The position numbers and the translations under genes were made by a program. A stretch of DNA of 64,000 bases from Archangium lipolyticum (lineage in GTDB: Bacteria; Myxococcota; Myxococcia; Myxococcales; Myxococcaceae), in assembly GCF_024623785.1 (NCBI RefSeq), contig NZ_JANKBZ010000014.1:1-64000 (forward strand), given 5' to 3'. Shown one piece after another: positions 23,766-33,038 of the stretch; the first letter of the stretch is position 1, and each line of letters opens with the position of its first letter. The notes beneath the pieces are model-generated. The model did not search any database and was not told the origin of the DNA. It was given only the letters and a program-made list of their open reading frames with translations.

Positions 23766-24580
23766 TCTCCGACTCCTCGACGGGCCCCGCGGCCCCTCTG
23801 GGCGAGGAGGGCGCGCGCGAGCTCCTCGAAGCCCCGCCCCTCCTCCGCCCGGGTGATGAAGGCCGGCGGCGTCTCGATGCGGTCCAGCACCCGCCGCACG
23901 TTGGCCACCCCGACACTCAGAGCGAACTCTCCAAACATCGGGGCATCGTTGAAACTATCCCCGGCATACACGAAGCGCTCATCCCCCGGCGTCAGCCGCA
24001 GGCCCCAGGCCAGCTTCAGGAAGCGGCGCACCGCGGAGCGCTTGTCGAAGCGGCCCAGCCAGCAGTTGATGTGCACCGACGAGCGCACCGCCGTCACCCC
24101 TCGCGCCCGCAGCAGCGCTTCGATCCGATCGGCCCCCTGCTCGCCCAGCCGCGCCTCCTCGTTGTAGTCCACGGCCAGGTCCACCTCCGTGTAGGCGCTG
24201 TCCATGGACAGACGCGCCCCAGGCACCCGCCGCAGCACGTCCGCCACCTCCGCCACCAGCCGCTTGCGGTTCGACTCCCGGACGCGCGGGGATTCGGCAT
24301 ACACCTTGCGCAGCTTCCCCCCGGGCCCGCGCAGGAAGAGCAGGCCACCGTTCTCCACCACCACCCCATCCACCGGCAGCGTGCGCGCCCAGGCCTCGCC
24401 CCAGCCCGCCGGGCGTCCGGTCACCAGCACCAGCTTGAGGCCAGCGTCCGCCAGGCGCTCGAGCGCCCGCACGGTGGAGGAGCGCAGCCGGTGCGAGGTG
24501 GTCAGGGTACCGTCGACGTCGGTGAAGACCCCTTCCACCCGGGAGAGGTCCGCGTCGCGCAGGGGGCGGGGGGCGGCCAT
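23762..24580 (-). CDS. HAD-superfamily phosphatase
   Basis: A 272-residue HAD hydrolase with motif I FTDVDGTLTT (nucleophile Asp and acid/base Asp), motif II VLVTGRPAGW, a Lys in the FDKRSAVRRFL segment and motif IV YAGDSFNDAPMF. The cap between motifs II and III resembles the Cof/mannosyl-3-phosphoglycerate phosphatase type (IIB). It probably dephosphorylates a sugar phosphate or related metabolite; the substrate cannot be read from sequence. It is first gene of an operon with the rRNA methyltransferase (ATGA overlap). Confidence 0.82.
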   Translation of the reverse strand: MAAPRPLRDADLSRVEGVFTDVDGTLTTSHRLRSSTVRALERLADAGLKLVLVTGRPAGWGEAWARTLPVDGVVVENGGLLFLRGPGGKLRKVYAESPRVRESNRKRLVAEVADVLRRVPGARLSMDSAYTEVDLAVDYNEEARLGEQGADRIEALLRARGVTAVRSSVHINCWLGRFDKRSAVRRFLKLAWGLRLTPGDERFVYAGDSFNDAPMFGEFALSVGVANVRRVLDRIETPPAFITRAEEGRGFEELARALLAQRGRGARRGVGE

Positions 24581-24663
24581 GAGGACTGGGGCACCTACAC
24601 CGTTCCCGGCCTCGCGGGAAGGCCCGCGTGCACGTCACCGGGCTCCTGGGCCCGCAAGACGAA

Positions 24664-24692
24664 GCCCCCGGGAGGCAGTGCCTCCCAGGGGC
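24664..24692 (-). terminator. Terminator of the M4 protease gene
   Basis: On the minus strand GCCCCTGGGAGGC and GCCTCCCGGGGGC pair over 13 bp (one G-U) around an ACT loop, starting about 28 bp after the protease stop and followed by the modestly T-rich CTTCGTCTT. This is the most stable stem near the gene end and is convincing as a terminator. Confidence 0.65.
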
Positions 24693-24719
24693 CGTTCAGC
24701 TCAGTTCTGCTTCAGCGCA

Positions 24720-26627
24720 TCACGGGGTGTAGGAACCCTTGAGCGAGGTGCTCGAGTACGAGCTGTACCCGCGCAGCAGCACGTAGATGCGGGTGGCCGC
24801 GGTCTTCGCCGCGATGTTGCACGTCTCGTTGTTGCCGGACAGGTACGGACGGCAATCGTACGAGGACGTGGTCGGCGCGGAGCCAGCCTTCACGTACAGG
24901 TCCGCGTCACCCGAGCCGCCGCTGAGGGCGAAGGTCGACGCCTTGCCGGCCGGAACGTCCAGGTAGTAGTAGGTCTGCGAGCCCGAGGCGCCGGACAGAC
25001 CCGTCTTCGCCACGCCGTTGGTCAGCGCGGTGGCCGGAGGAGGCGTCACGGGAGCACCCACGCCCACGGCCGTCCAGGCCGCCGTCACGGACGCCACTTC
25101 CGCCGCCGTGTAGCCGAGCGCCGTCGCGGCCTGCTCGGTGTAGGTCTTCGCCTGGGCGAAGGTGGTGGAGGCCGTCATGTAGTCCACGTTGGCCTTGTAG
25201 AAGATGGCGCCGGCCTTCTGCACGCCGATACCCGTCACCTGCGTGGTCGACTTGCCGCGCGGGTGCGTGCCGCCCTTGGAGAGCAGCGTGAAGGCCAGGT
25301 TGGCGATACCCGAGCTGTAGTGCACGTCCACGCTGCCGGAGCTGCTCGTCCAGTAGTCGAGCGAGACGCCGTCCTTGGCCGGATCGTACATGTAGCGGAG
25401 CGCGTCACCCGCGGTGGCCGGCGTCCAGATGTCGTCGCCCACCATGAACACCGCGTTGGTGGTGGCCCAGGTGCCCGAGGCCCAGCTCTCGCAGTAGGCG
25501 CCGAAGATGTCGCTCATCGCCTCGTTGAGGCCGCCGGACTCACCCGAGTAGGTGAGGTTGGACTCGCGCTCCGTCACCGCGTGGGTGAGCTCGTGCGTGG
25601 TCACGTCCGCGGACAGACCCAGCATGCCCGAGTTCACGCCATCGCCATCGCCGTACACCATCTGGCTGCCGTTCCAGAAGGCGTTGACGTACCGGCTGCT
25701 GTAGTGGACCGTGCTGCGCAGCTGCGCGCCCGCGTTGTCGAACGAGTCGCGGTTGAAGTTGGTCTTGTAGCAGTTGTACGTGCCACCCAGCTTGTCGTAG
25801 TTGCCGTCGACGTGGGCATCATTCGTGGCCGCGCCGCCCTCGGAGCGCTTGAGCGTGCCCGGCAGGCTGCTGCCGTTGTTGGCGCTGTACACCGCGCGGT
25901 TGATCGCGGTGTGGACCTTCGAGTTGCGCAGCAGGATGGTGCCCTTGTGCGCGTCCACGTACACCAGCTCGTCGATGGGCAGGTCGCGGCCCTCGCCCTT
26001 CAGCGCCACCTCGTAGGCCAGCCTCAGCTTGCCGTCGGCGCGCACGTACACCAGGTTGGCGCCCTCGGTGGTCAGGCGGCTGCCGTCGGTGCTGTTCGCG
26101 GCGGCGAACTGGGCGGCCTCCGGGGCGATGCTCGCCTTGGAGGAGACGATCTCACCATCGCGCGCCGTACCGTTGGCGCCGATGATGGTCCCGTCCGAGG
26201 CCACGTGGATGAGGAGCTCCTCGCCCACCACCGGCAGGCCGTTCTTCGTCTGGCCGTAGCGCAGGTGGGTGACGCCCTGCTCGTCCACGCGCGAGCGCCT
26301 GGCCACGAGGTCGTTGGCATCGAGGCGGAACACGGCGGCGATGCCGGGCAGCGAGTTGCCCACGCGGCTGTGCGCGTCACGAGCCGCCAGGCCCTGGACG
26401 GCGCTGCTGGCGGTGCCCAGCTTGCCGGTGATCATGTAGGGGAAGTTGCTCTCATCCGCGCCAGCGACCTGGGCGGAGGGCAGCGCGGCCAGGGCGGCCT
26501 GCACGTCACCGAGGGAGTCGGCCTCGTCGAACTTCTGGGCGCCATCGGGCAGCTGCGAGTTGTCGACACCGCAAGCCGCGAGGGGAAGGGCGAGCAGCGC
26601 AGCAGCAAGGAAACGAGTGCGAAGCAA
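24720..26627 (-). CDS. Thermolysin-like M4 metalloprotease, secreted
   Basis: A 635-residue exported zinc protease. The signal peptide ends in lipobox LPLAAC (Cys 19), followed by FTP/PepSY-type propeptide regions (about 50-230), the M4 catalytic domain with zinc motif HELTH at 345-349 and third ligand Glu 369 in GGLNEAMSD, and the C-terminal M4 helix bundle. It ends in a bacterial pre-peptidase C-terminal (PPC) domain with TYYYLDVPAGK and GDADLYVKAGS. The TTG at 26627 has a perfect AGGAGG nine bases upstream and gives a proper signal peptide; upstream ATGs give none. Such enzymes digest proteins extracellularly, consistent with predation. It is monocistronic, with a hairpin terminator downstream. 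Confidence 0.93.
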   Translation of the reverse strand: MLRTRFLAAALLALPLAACGVDNSQLPDGAQKFDEADSLGDVQAALAALPSAQVAGADESNFPYMITGKLGTASSAVQGLAARDAHSRVGNSLPGIAAVFRLDANDLVARRSRVDEQGVTHLRYGQTKNGLPVVGEELLIHVASDGTIIGANGTARDGEIVSSKASIAPEAAQFAAANSTDGSRLTTEGANLVYVRADGKLRLAYEVALKGEGRDLPIDELVYVDAHKGTILLRNSKVHTAINRAVYSANNGSSLPGTLKRSEGGAATNDAHVDGNYDKLGGTYNCYKTNFNRDSFDNAGAQLRSTVHYSSRYVNAFWNGSQMVYGDGDGVNSGMLGLSADVTTHELTHAVTERESNLTYSGESGGLNEAMSDIFGAYCESWASGTWATTNAVFMVGDDIWTPATAGDALRYMYDPAKDGVSLDYWTSSSGSVDVHYSSGIANLAFTLLSKGGTHPRGKSTTQVTGIGVQKAGAIFYKANVDYMTASTTFAQAKTYTEQAATALGYTAAEVASVTAAWTAVGVGAPVTPPPATALTNGVAKTGLSGASGSQTYYYLDVPAGKASTFALSGGSGDADLYVKAGSAPTTSSYDCRPYLSGNNETCNIAAKTAATRIYVLLRGYSSYSSTSLKGSYTP

Positions 26628-26781
26628 GGGGGGATTCCTCCTGGCCAACGACGAGGTGCCGTTGGACGCAGGAGGCATAAGCAGGGATCGGGCCAACTCA
26701 TAAAGCATTGGAATCCCTGCCTTCGCGATTCTTCTCATCAACCGCGTGGAGTGAGGATGTCACGCCCTTTCGGGCACGCGG

Positions 26782-26798
26782 TGTAAATGCTGTTTACA
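26782..26798. promoter_or_regulatory. Inverted repeat in protease/transporter intergenic region
   Basis: TGTAAATGCTGTTTACA is a perfect 6-bp dyad with five-base spacer, typical of a dimeric repressor site. It lies 155 bp upstream of the M4 protease start and 210 bp upstream of dctA. The whole 26628-27007 gap (380 bp) is visibly richer in A+T than its neighbours and contains no convincing gene; besides this site it holds the dctA promoter. Which gene it controls is unknown. Confidence 0.5.
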
Positions 26799-26882
26799 TA
26801 CGCGGAGGAAAACCGTTTGATTCCAGGCATTTCCACAAGCATCGCGAAACTGTCTGCTTTTCGGACACTCTCTCGGTGAAGA

Positions 26883-26919
26883 GGTCAGACCTGACCCATC
26901 CCGGATATTGGAGTATAAA
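26883..26919 (+). promoter_or_regulatory. dctA promoter with overlapping operator
   Basis: CTGACC (26891-26896), 17 bp, then TATAAA (26914-26919) match a sigma-70 promoter reading toward dctA, with initiation near 26926 and a leader of about 80 nt. The -35 hexamer is the right half of a perfect dyad GGTCAG-AC-CTGACC (26883-26896), so a regulator binding there would directly block or contact polymerase. Confidence 0.55.
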
Positions 26920-27007
26920 CCTTTCAAATCAAGATGCAACTTTCCGGTAGGCCCATCCTCGCCGTACCAGGTGGGAGAGCCAGCCGATCGCTCTAGAGTC
27001 GCGCCCC

Positions 27008-28333
27008 ATGCGGCTCGGGTGGCTCAAGAACCTCTATGTGCAGGTGCTGATCGCGGTGGTGGCCGGAGCGCTGCTCGGTCACTTCTGGCCCCACGCGGGC
27101 GAATCGCTCAAGCCGCTCGGCGACGGCTTCATCAAGCTCATCAAGATGATGGTGGCGCCGGTGGTGTTCACCACGGTGGTGACGGGCATCGCCAAGATGG
27201 GAGACCTCAAGCGCGTGGGGCGCGTGGGGCTCAAGGCCTTCATCTACTTCGAGGTCGTCACCACGGGGGCGCTCGCCATCGGCCTGGTGGTGGGCGAGCT
27301 GCTGCAGCCGGGAGCCGGACTGGGCGTGGACGTGTCCCGCCTGGATGCCAGGGCCGTCGAGGGCTACGCGACCGCCGGCAAGTCGATGTCCACGGTGGAC
27401 TTCCTGTTCAACCTCGTCCCCTCCTCCCTGGTGGAGCCCTTCGTCAAGGGAGACATCCTCCAGGTGCTGCTCATCGCGCTGCTCACCAGCATCGCGCTCT
27501 CGAAGATGGGCAAGGCGGGCGAGAGCATCACCCACGGGCTGGACGGCATCGGCCACCTGCTCTTCGGAATGGTGGGCCTCATCATGCGGATGGCGCCCCT
27601 GGGAGCGCTGGGCGCCATCGGCTTCACCGTGGGCAAGTACGGGGTGGGCGCGCTGTTCGGCCTGGGCCGGCTGATCGGCGCCTTCTACGCCACCGCGCTC
27701 CTCTTCGTGCTGCTCGTGCTCGGCCCCATCGCGCGCTGGACGGGCGTGGGGCTGTGGCGGCTGTTGCGCTACATGCGGGACGAGCTGTTGCTGGTGCTGG
27801 GCACCTCGTCCTCCGAGTCCGCCCTCCCCTCCTTGATGGTGAAGCTCGAGGCGCTGGGGTGCCCCAAGAGCATCGTGGGGTTCGTGGTGCCCATGGGCTA
27901 CTCGTTCAACCTGGACGGCACGTCCATCTACCTCACGCTCGCCGCGCTCTTCGTGGCCCAGGCCACCGGAACCCCGCTCAGTCTGGGAGAGAAGCTGGCG
28001 CTGCTCGCGGTGCTGCTGCTCACCTCCAAGGGAGCGGCGGCCGTCACGGGCGGAGGCTTCATCACGCTCGCGGCGACGCTCTCCGCCACCGGCCACGTGC
28101 CCGTGGCGGGGATGGTGCTGCTGCTGGGCGTGGACCGGTTCATGTCCGAGGTGCGCGCCCTCACCAACCTCGTGGGCAACACGGTGGCGACCCTCGTGGT
28201 GGCCAGGTGGGAGGGCAGCCTGGACATCCAACGGGCCCGCGAGGTGCTCGCGGCACCACCTCCCTCGCTGATGGCCGTGGAGGAGGCCGTGGAGGCCCGG
28301 TCCGCGAGCGCGTCCAACGCCGCCCAGGGGTGA
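27008..28333 (+). CDS. dctA: C4-dicarboxylate:cation symporter, DAACS family
   Basis: A 441-residue secondary transporter with about eight transmembrane helices and two re-entrant loops. Family signatures are TSSSESALP (hairpin 1), [11 protein letters not shown] (the NMDGT-like motif; NLDGT with following Tyr favours the dicarboxylate branch DctA over glutamate carriers), and [12 protein letters not shown] and [16 protein letters not shown] in helix 8. It probably imports succinate, fumarate or malate with protons or sodium. It stands alone behind the promoter/operator at 26883-26919 and is convergent with the next gene, with one base between stops. No DctB/DctR-like two-component pair is adjacent. 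Substrate specificity is inferred. Confidence 0.88.
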   Translation: MRLGWLKNLYVQVLIAVVAGALLGHFWPHAGESLKPLGDGFIKLIKMMVAPVVFTTVVTGIAKMGDLKRVGRVGLKAFIYFEVVTTGALAIGLVVGELLQPGAGLGVDVSRLDARAVEGYATAGKSMSTVDFLFNLVPSSLVEPFVKGDILQVLLIALLTSIALSKMGKAGESITHGLDGIGHLLFGMVGLIMRMAPLGALGAIGFTVGKYGVGALFGLGRLIGAFYATALLFVLLVLGPIARWTGVGLWRLLRYMRDELLLVLGTSSSESALPSLMVKLEALGCPKSIVGFVVPMGYSFNLDGTSIYLTLAALFVAQATGTPLSLGEKLALLAVLLLTSKGAAAVTGGGFITLAATLSATGHVPVAGMVLLLGVDRFMSEVRALTNLVGNTVATLVVARWEGSLDIQRAREVLAAPPPSLMAVEEAVEARSASASNAAQG

Positions 28334-28334
28334 T

Positions 28335-29501
28335 TCACATCACGTCCAGCCCGGAGAGCAGGGACTGGAGCTCCAGGATGGTGGAGCGCAGCTCGGCGCC
28401 GGAGAGCTGGGCGAGCTGCACCTTGCGCACCTTGCGCAGGAAGGTATCGAGCCGGGGATCCCGCCCGTAGAGGGACTGGGCACTGGCGGCTGCCTCGGCC
28501 AGGGCCCGCGCCGCCGCCGCCGGCTCCGAGCCCAGCAGCCCGAGCGCCCGCTCCAGGCGCACCCCACAGCCCGCCCACACCTCGCGGTCATGGGCGATGA
28601 GCACCTGGCGCTGGTTCACGTTGGAGAGCGAGCGCACGAAGGTGTCCAGCTCCTCCACGAGCGAGAGCACCTCCTGCTTGCGGGGGTTGTCCTGGATGGC
28701 CAGCCGGCCCACGTTGCCGCGCATCTCGATGATGTGCCGCTTGTCCTGTGCGCGCAGGTGACGGTAGGCGGCGGTGCGGCCGAACGCGTCCAACTCCGTC
28801 TGCAACTGCTGGGCGTTCCACTGCACGTCCTCGGGCTCGGCCTCGCGCACCTTGTTCAGCCGCGCCGCGACGATGCGCGACAGGTCCGCCACGATGGCGC
28901 GCACCATCACCGCCGCCTTCACCTCGGCCTCGTGGCCGGGCACCACCTGCTGGCGCGTCATGGGGCCGAAGGCACTGGCGGACTCGAAGACGAGGTTGCC
29001 GATGTGCTCGCGGAAGCGCGCGCGCAGACGTTGGATCTCCGCCAGCAGCGTCCACCGGTCCGACACCACCGAGGGGTTGCGCATCGTCTCGCCGAGCTGG
29101 GTGATGCCCTGGGCGAGCTGCTGCATCCAGCCCTGGAGGAGCTCGGAGGCGTCCTTGGCCCGCCGCGCCTCCACGGTGGCCGCCAGGGGCGCCGCGAGGC
29201 CCGGCGCCCCGCCAGCCCCCGCCGCCTGGAACTGCTCGCGGATGACGTTGAGGAGCGCGTTGACGTCCACCACCGTGTCGCGGATGACGGGAGCCATCTC
29301 CTCCCAGAGAGACAGGTCCGGGCTGCCATCCACACCGGCGGTCTCGTATTTCACCAGGTCCAGATCGCTCAGACGCGCGATGGCCTGACCCGCCGCGGTG
29401 TACACCTTGCGCAGGCGCTCGGCGAAGGCTCGATCGGACAGGGATTGAAGGAGCTCTTCGAGCTTCGGGGAGAGAACGGGCGGAGGAGTATCGGCGGCCA
29501 C
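28335..29501 (-). CDS. Hypothetical helical protein
   Basis: A 388-residue protein without signal peptide or membrane segment, almost entirely alpha-helical and rich in Ala, Arg, Glu and Leu (RLRARFREHIGNL, VRKVQLAQLSGAEL). No domain is recognised; it reads like a coiled or bundled structural protein found in myxobacteria. The middle contains QVVPGHEAEVKAAVMVRAIV and the C-terminal half LSLVEELDTFVRSLSNVN. Codon use is normal for the window. It is divergent from corA across 125 bp and convergent with dctA. Confidence 0.65.
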   Translation of the reverse strand: MAADTPPPVLSPKLEELLQSLSDRAFAERLRKVYTAAGQAIARLSDLDLVKYETAGVDGSPDLSLWEEMAPVIRDTVVDVNALLNVIREQFQAAGAGGAPGLAAPLAATVEARRAKDASELLQGWMQQLAQGITQLGETMRNPSVVSDRWTLLAEIQRLRARFREHIGNLVFESASAFGPMTRQQVVPGHEAEVKAAVMVRAIVADLSRIVAARLNKVREAEPEDVQWNAQQLQTELDAFGRTAAYRHLRAQDKRHIIEMRGNVGRLAIQDNPRKQEVLSLVEELDTFVRSLSNVNQRQVLIAHDREVWAGCGVRLERALGLLGSEPAAAARALAEAAASAQSLYGRDPRLDTFLRKVRKVQLAQLSGAELRSTILELQSLLSGLDVM

Positions 29502-29626
29502 GGCATGCCTACTGTAACGGGTCTGTCGAGGCGCGTCGCGGACTTCCGAGCCCGGAGCGTGTGAATCCGGGCACTTGGCCTGGGCCCCTCGACTTCACGG
29601 TGGGAGCGATCTAAGGACGCGCGCGA

Positions 29627-30571
29627 ATGATCCAGGTTCTGCTCCTGAGTGAAGGCAAGATTTTCTCGGGCGGTGAGGAATTGCTCGATCAGCCCGGCAC
29701 GCGGTGGATCGACGTCCTCCACCCGACCGAGGAGGAGATGAAGCGGCTCGGAGATCGCTTCGGGCTGCACAAGCTGGCGATCGAGGACTGCCTGCACCTG
29801 GATCAGCGGCCCAAGCTGGAGGAGTACCCGAACCACCAGTTCATCGTGCTCCAGGGTTTCTCCTCGGAGACGAAGGACGTGTGCGAGCTGACGCTGCACG
29901 AGCACCACTTCTTCCTGGGGCCGGACTGGCTCATCAGCGTGCACGAGCTGCGCTTCGAGGGGCTGGATGCGGCGCGGCAGCGCGTCCAGCGTGAGCCCCA
30001 GGCGACGCTCGAGCGCGGGGTGGACTTCCTGCTGTACCTGCTGGCGGACGCGCTGATGGACGGGAACTTCCCCATCCTCGACAAGTTCAATGATGAGCTG
30101 GAGGACCTGGAGTCGGCGGTCTTCGAGAACCCGCAGCCAGAGCACCTGCAGCGCATGTTCGACCTGAAGCGGGCGCTGGTGACGGTGAGGCGGGTGCTGT
30201 CGCCCCAGCGGGACGTGCTGGGCTTCCTGACCCGGCGAGGCATTCCCAACGTGGGGGAGCGCACCGCGCTGTACTTCCGCGACGTGTATGACCACCTGAT
30301 CCGGCTGCACGAGCAGATCGACGCGGTGAGGGATCTGCTGGGCAACGTGATGGATGGCTACCTGTCGATGCTCGCCAACCGGACGAACGACATCACCAAG
30401 CAGCTCACCATCTTCTCGACCATCTTCCTGCCACTGTCGTTCATCACGGGCTTCTTCGGGCAGAACTTCGACTTCCTGAGCCACCGGGGGTTCTTCTGGC
30501 TGATGATGGTGTCGGTGGTCGGACTGCCGGTGGGCCTGGTGTTCTGGTTCAAGAGCAAGCAGTGGATCTGA
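29627..30571 (+). CDS. corA: CorA-family magnesium/divalent cation channel with GQN motif
   Basis: A 314-residue CorA-like protein with an N-terminal cytoplasmic alpha/beta domain (RWIDVLHPTEEEMKRL, AIEDCLHLDQRPKLE, VHELRF), a long stalk helix and two C-terminal transmembrane helices (IFSTIFLPLSFITGFFG and WLMMVSVVGLPVGLVFWF), ending in a short basic tail. The selectivity-loop signature is GQN (GFFGQNF) where most CorA proteins have GMN. This may change selectivity, for example toward another divalent ion or efflux. The gene ends 17 bp before an alpha/beta hydrolase gene with its own ribosome-binding site, so the two may be co-transcribed. Confidence 0.85.
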   Translation: MIQVLLLSEGKIFSGGEELLDQPGTRWIDVLHPTEEEMKRLGDRFGLHKLAIEDCLHLDQRPKLEEYPNHQFIVLQGFSSETKDVCELTLHEHHFFLGPDWLISVHELRFEGLDAARQRVQREPQATLERGVDFLLYLLADALMDGNFPILDKFNDELEDLESAVFENPQPEHLQRMFDLKRALVTVRRVLSPQRDVLGFLTRRGIPNVGERTALYFRDVYDHLIRLHEQIDAVRDLLGNVMDGYLSMLANRTNDITKQLTIFSTIFLPLSFITGFFGQNFDFLSHRGFFWLMMVSVVGLPVGLVFWFKSKQWI

Positions 30572-30588
30572 AGTCCCTGGAGGAGCCC

Positions 30589-31371
30589 ATGCTCACCATC
30601 ACCGTCGATGGAGTTCCCCTGCACTACCGCGACGAGGGCCGCGGGCTGCCGGTGCTGCTGTTCCACGCATTTCCGCTGAACGGAGATGCCTTCGAGAAGC
30701 AGGTGAAGGCGTTATCGGGGCGCTACCGCTTCATCATTCCGGACATCCGGGGCTTCGGGCGGAGCGGACTGGGGGATGGTCCCACGGAGATGTCGCGCAT
30801 CGCCCGGGACGGGCTGACGCTGCTGGACGCGCTGAACGTGGAGTCGGCGGTGGTGGGTGGGGTGTCCATGGGCGGGTACGCCAGCATGGCGCTGCTGCGC
30901 GAGGACGCGGGCCGGGTGCGAGGGCTGGTGTTGGTGGACACGCAGGCCACGGCGGACGACGAGGCGGGACGGGCGCGGCGGGAGACGTCGGCGCAGGAGG
31001 CGCTGCGGGAGGGGCCCGAGGCGTCGGTGCGAGCGCTGCTGCCGAAGCTGGTGGCGGCGGGGCCGGACTCGGAGGTGGGACGCGAGGTGGCGGCGCTGAT
31101 GCGGACGGCAGCACCGGCGGGCATCGCGGCGGCGCAGCGGGGCATGGCACTGAGGCCGGACGGCAAGGACATCCTCGCGCGCTACGCGGGGCCCGCGCTG
31201 GTGGTGGTGGGCGAGAAGGATCTGGTGACGCCGCTGGAGAAGGCGAAGCAGATGGCGGACCTCATCACCGGGGCGCGCCTGGAGGTGATTCCAGACGCGG
31301 CGCACCTGTCCAACCAGGAGCAGCCGGAGCGATTCAACGCGGTGCTCGACAGCTTCCTGTCGGGTCTGTGA
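30589..31371 (+). CDS. Alpha/beta hydrolase
   Basis: A 260-residue hydrolase with the canonical fold: oxyanion region LLFHAFPLNG, FIIPDIRGFGRSG, nucleophile elbow GGVSMGGYAS (Ser), acid-side LVVVGEKDLVTP (Asp) and IPDAAHLSNQEQP (His). It resembles the 3-oxoadipate enol-lactonase/haloperoxidase group but lacks a pathway context, so the substrate is open. The ATG at 30589 follows GGAGGAG; an in-frame ATG at 30562 lies inside the end of corA and is less likely. Confidence 0.82.
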   Translation: MLTITVDGVPLHYRDEGRGLPVLLFHAFPLNGDAFEKQVKALSGRYRFIIPDIRGFGRSGLGDGPTEMSRIARDGLTLLDALNVESAVVGGVSMGGYASMALLREDAGRVRGLVLVDTQATADDEAGRARRETSAQEALREGPEASVRALLPKLVAAGPDSEVGREVAALMRTAAPAGIAAAQRGMALRPDGKDILARYAGPALVVVGEKDLVTPLEKAKQMADLITGARLEVIPDAAHLSNQEQPERFNAVLDSFLSGL

Positions 31372-31557
31372 GGAGTTCCCTCCTCCCGCGTCTCAGCTTC
31401 GCTCCGGCACCAGACGCCAGGCCTGCCCGAGCATCCGCCTCGGCATCAACCCGTTCTCCCCGGCTACCCAAGAATCTATAAGGGCGTACGCACGATCGTG
31501 CAGGCGACACCATCAACACAGCCCCGAGGGGTGGACATCCTGGACACCCAAACAACA

Positions 31558-33021
31558 ATGATCCGGACATCCTTCTTGGTTCTCCTTCTTTCCATGTGCA
31601 CGGCCACCAGCGCACTGGCTGCTGGAGAGGCTGGGCTCGAGCCCAGTAACGAGCGCTACATGCCCGTGGGCGATCCGAACCTGGATCCCAACTGGGACTG
31701 GACCCCTTCTGGAGCAGGACACACGCTGTACTTCACCGATCAGCTGGGCATCGTCCGCTCCACAGTCCGGCAACTTCCCTTCTACACGGCGGGGCATCCC
31801 CTCAACACGCTGGAGAAGGACATGTACCCCCAGGACGGTTGGGTCCTGGCCTACCGCGACTTCGGCACGCCCACGGCGGCGCCGGACGTGCCCTTCTTCG
31901 TCCTCTACAACAAGTACCGCGGCATCCTGCGCGTCATGCTCTTCAACTCCCGGGAGCTGACATACACCCGCTTCAACCTGGAGCTGAGCTTCAAGAGCAG
32001 CACGGCCGCTGGCGCGCTTTTGACCTACTCGGACGCCACCCGCGCCTTCCTGAATGACTACGACGCGACCAAGGTCGAGAGCTTCATGGTGGAGGCCAAC
32101 TCCATCAACGGGTGGATCTACGGCGACTTCATGCTCACGGGCTACGATCCGGCCCTGAATGACGCCACCCAGTTGCGGCTACAGCTCCGGGGCATGGACG
32201 TGTCCAACGTCACCCTGGAGTCCACCGAGTTCACCCTGAGCCAGGTGTTCAGCGACGCCAACCCGGGCTCGTCGAGCAACCTGGGCAGCAACCTGGTCGA
32301 GTCGGCCACCAAGGGACACAAGTACTACAAGGACGTGGCCTCCGCCGTGAAGTCCGTGCGGGAGACGGCGAGCAAGGCGGCCGATGGAACGTGGTGGAAG
32401 AGCATCGTTCAGGGGTTGGTGGGCACGCCTTCCAGTCCCTCGGCTCTTTCCAAGATCGCCCCCATCGTGGGCGGGCTCGTCGGCTTCATCACCACCTTCA
32501 TCGGAGGGCTGGATGACCCGGCACCCCGCGAGCCGCTGAACTTCCAGGGCTCGCTGAAGATGAGCGGAACCATCACCCTGTCGGCGCCCCTCTACGCCCT
32601 CGACTTCGCGACGAAGTACACCATCGGTGGTGGCAATCCGCCGGACTACTACCGGCCCCTCAACGATATTTCCTGGGGCATCTTCAACCTGGCCTCGAAG
32701 CCGATCGTCAAGGCCAAGGTCGAGCGGGAGTGCTCTCGTACCGGCTGCGTCATGCGGCGGACCCACAGCGTGGACTCCCTCCCCTCCCACGTCTTCAATC
32801 CGTCGGCGGGGCTGCAGTTGGTCTCGGTCCGATACGCCTTCACCTACGACAACAAGGTACCGACGGAGTTCTCCACCAACTCGTACTGGTACTTCGGTGG
32901 ACTCGCCCCCACGGGCATGGCCGTGGAGGTGAAGATGCGGACGACGAGCCCGACCCTGTACTTCGATGACGACATCGTCCTCTACAAGGTCTATCCCGTC
33001 GCCATTCAGCTGGTGCAGTAG
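31558..33021 (+). CDS. Secreted protein of unknown function
   Basis: A 487-residue exported protein. The signal peptide is RTSFLVLLLSMCTATSALAA. The mature protein has a beta-rich N-terminal half (DQLGIVRSTVRQLPFYTAG, FVLYNKYRGILRVMLF), a central amphipathic and glycine-rich helical region (GLVGTPSSPSALSK, IAPIVGGLVGFITTFIGGLD) that could insert into or bind a membrane, and a beta-rich C terminus. No family recognised. The start at 31558 gives the signal peptide but has no clear ribosome-binding site; a GTG at 31498 is the alternative. It ends 17 bp before the thiaminase-like gene, so the two are probably co-transcribed. Confidence 0.7.
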   Translation: MIRTSFLVLLLSMCTATSALAAGEAGLEPSNERYMPVGDPNLDPNWDWTPSGAGHTLYFTDQLGIVRSTVRQLPFYTAGHPLNTLEKDMYPQDGWVLAYRDFGTPTAAPDVPFFVLYNKYRGILRVMLFNSRELTYTRFNLELSFKSSTAAGALLTYSDATRAFLNDYDATKVESFMVEANSINGWIYGDFMLTGYDPALNDATQLRLQLRGMDVSNVTLESTEFTLSQVFSDANPGSSSNLGSNLVESATKGHKYYKDVASAVKSVRETASKAADGTWWKSIVQGLVGTPSSPSALSKIAPIVGGLVGFITTFIGGLDDPAPREPLNFQGSLKMSGTITLSAPLYALDFATKYTIGGGNPPDYYRPLNDISWGIFNLASKPIVKAKVERECSRTGCVMRRTHSVDSLPSHVFNPSAGLQLVSVRYAFTYDNKVPTEFSTNSYWYFGGLAPTGMAVEVKMRTTSPTLYFDDDIVLYKVYPVAIQLVQ

Positions 33022-33038
33022 GAACCCCCCTCACGAAC

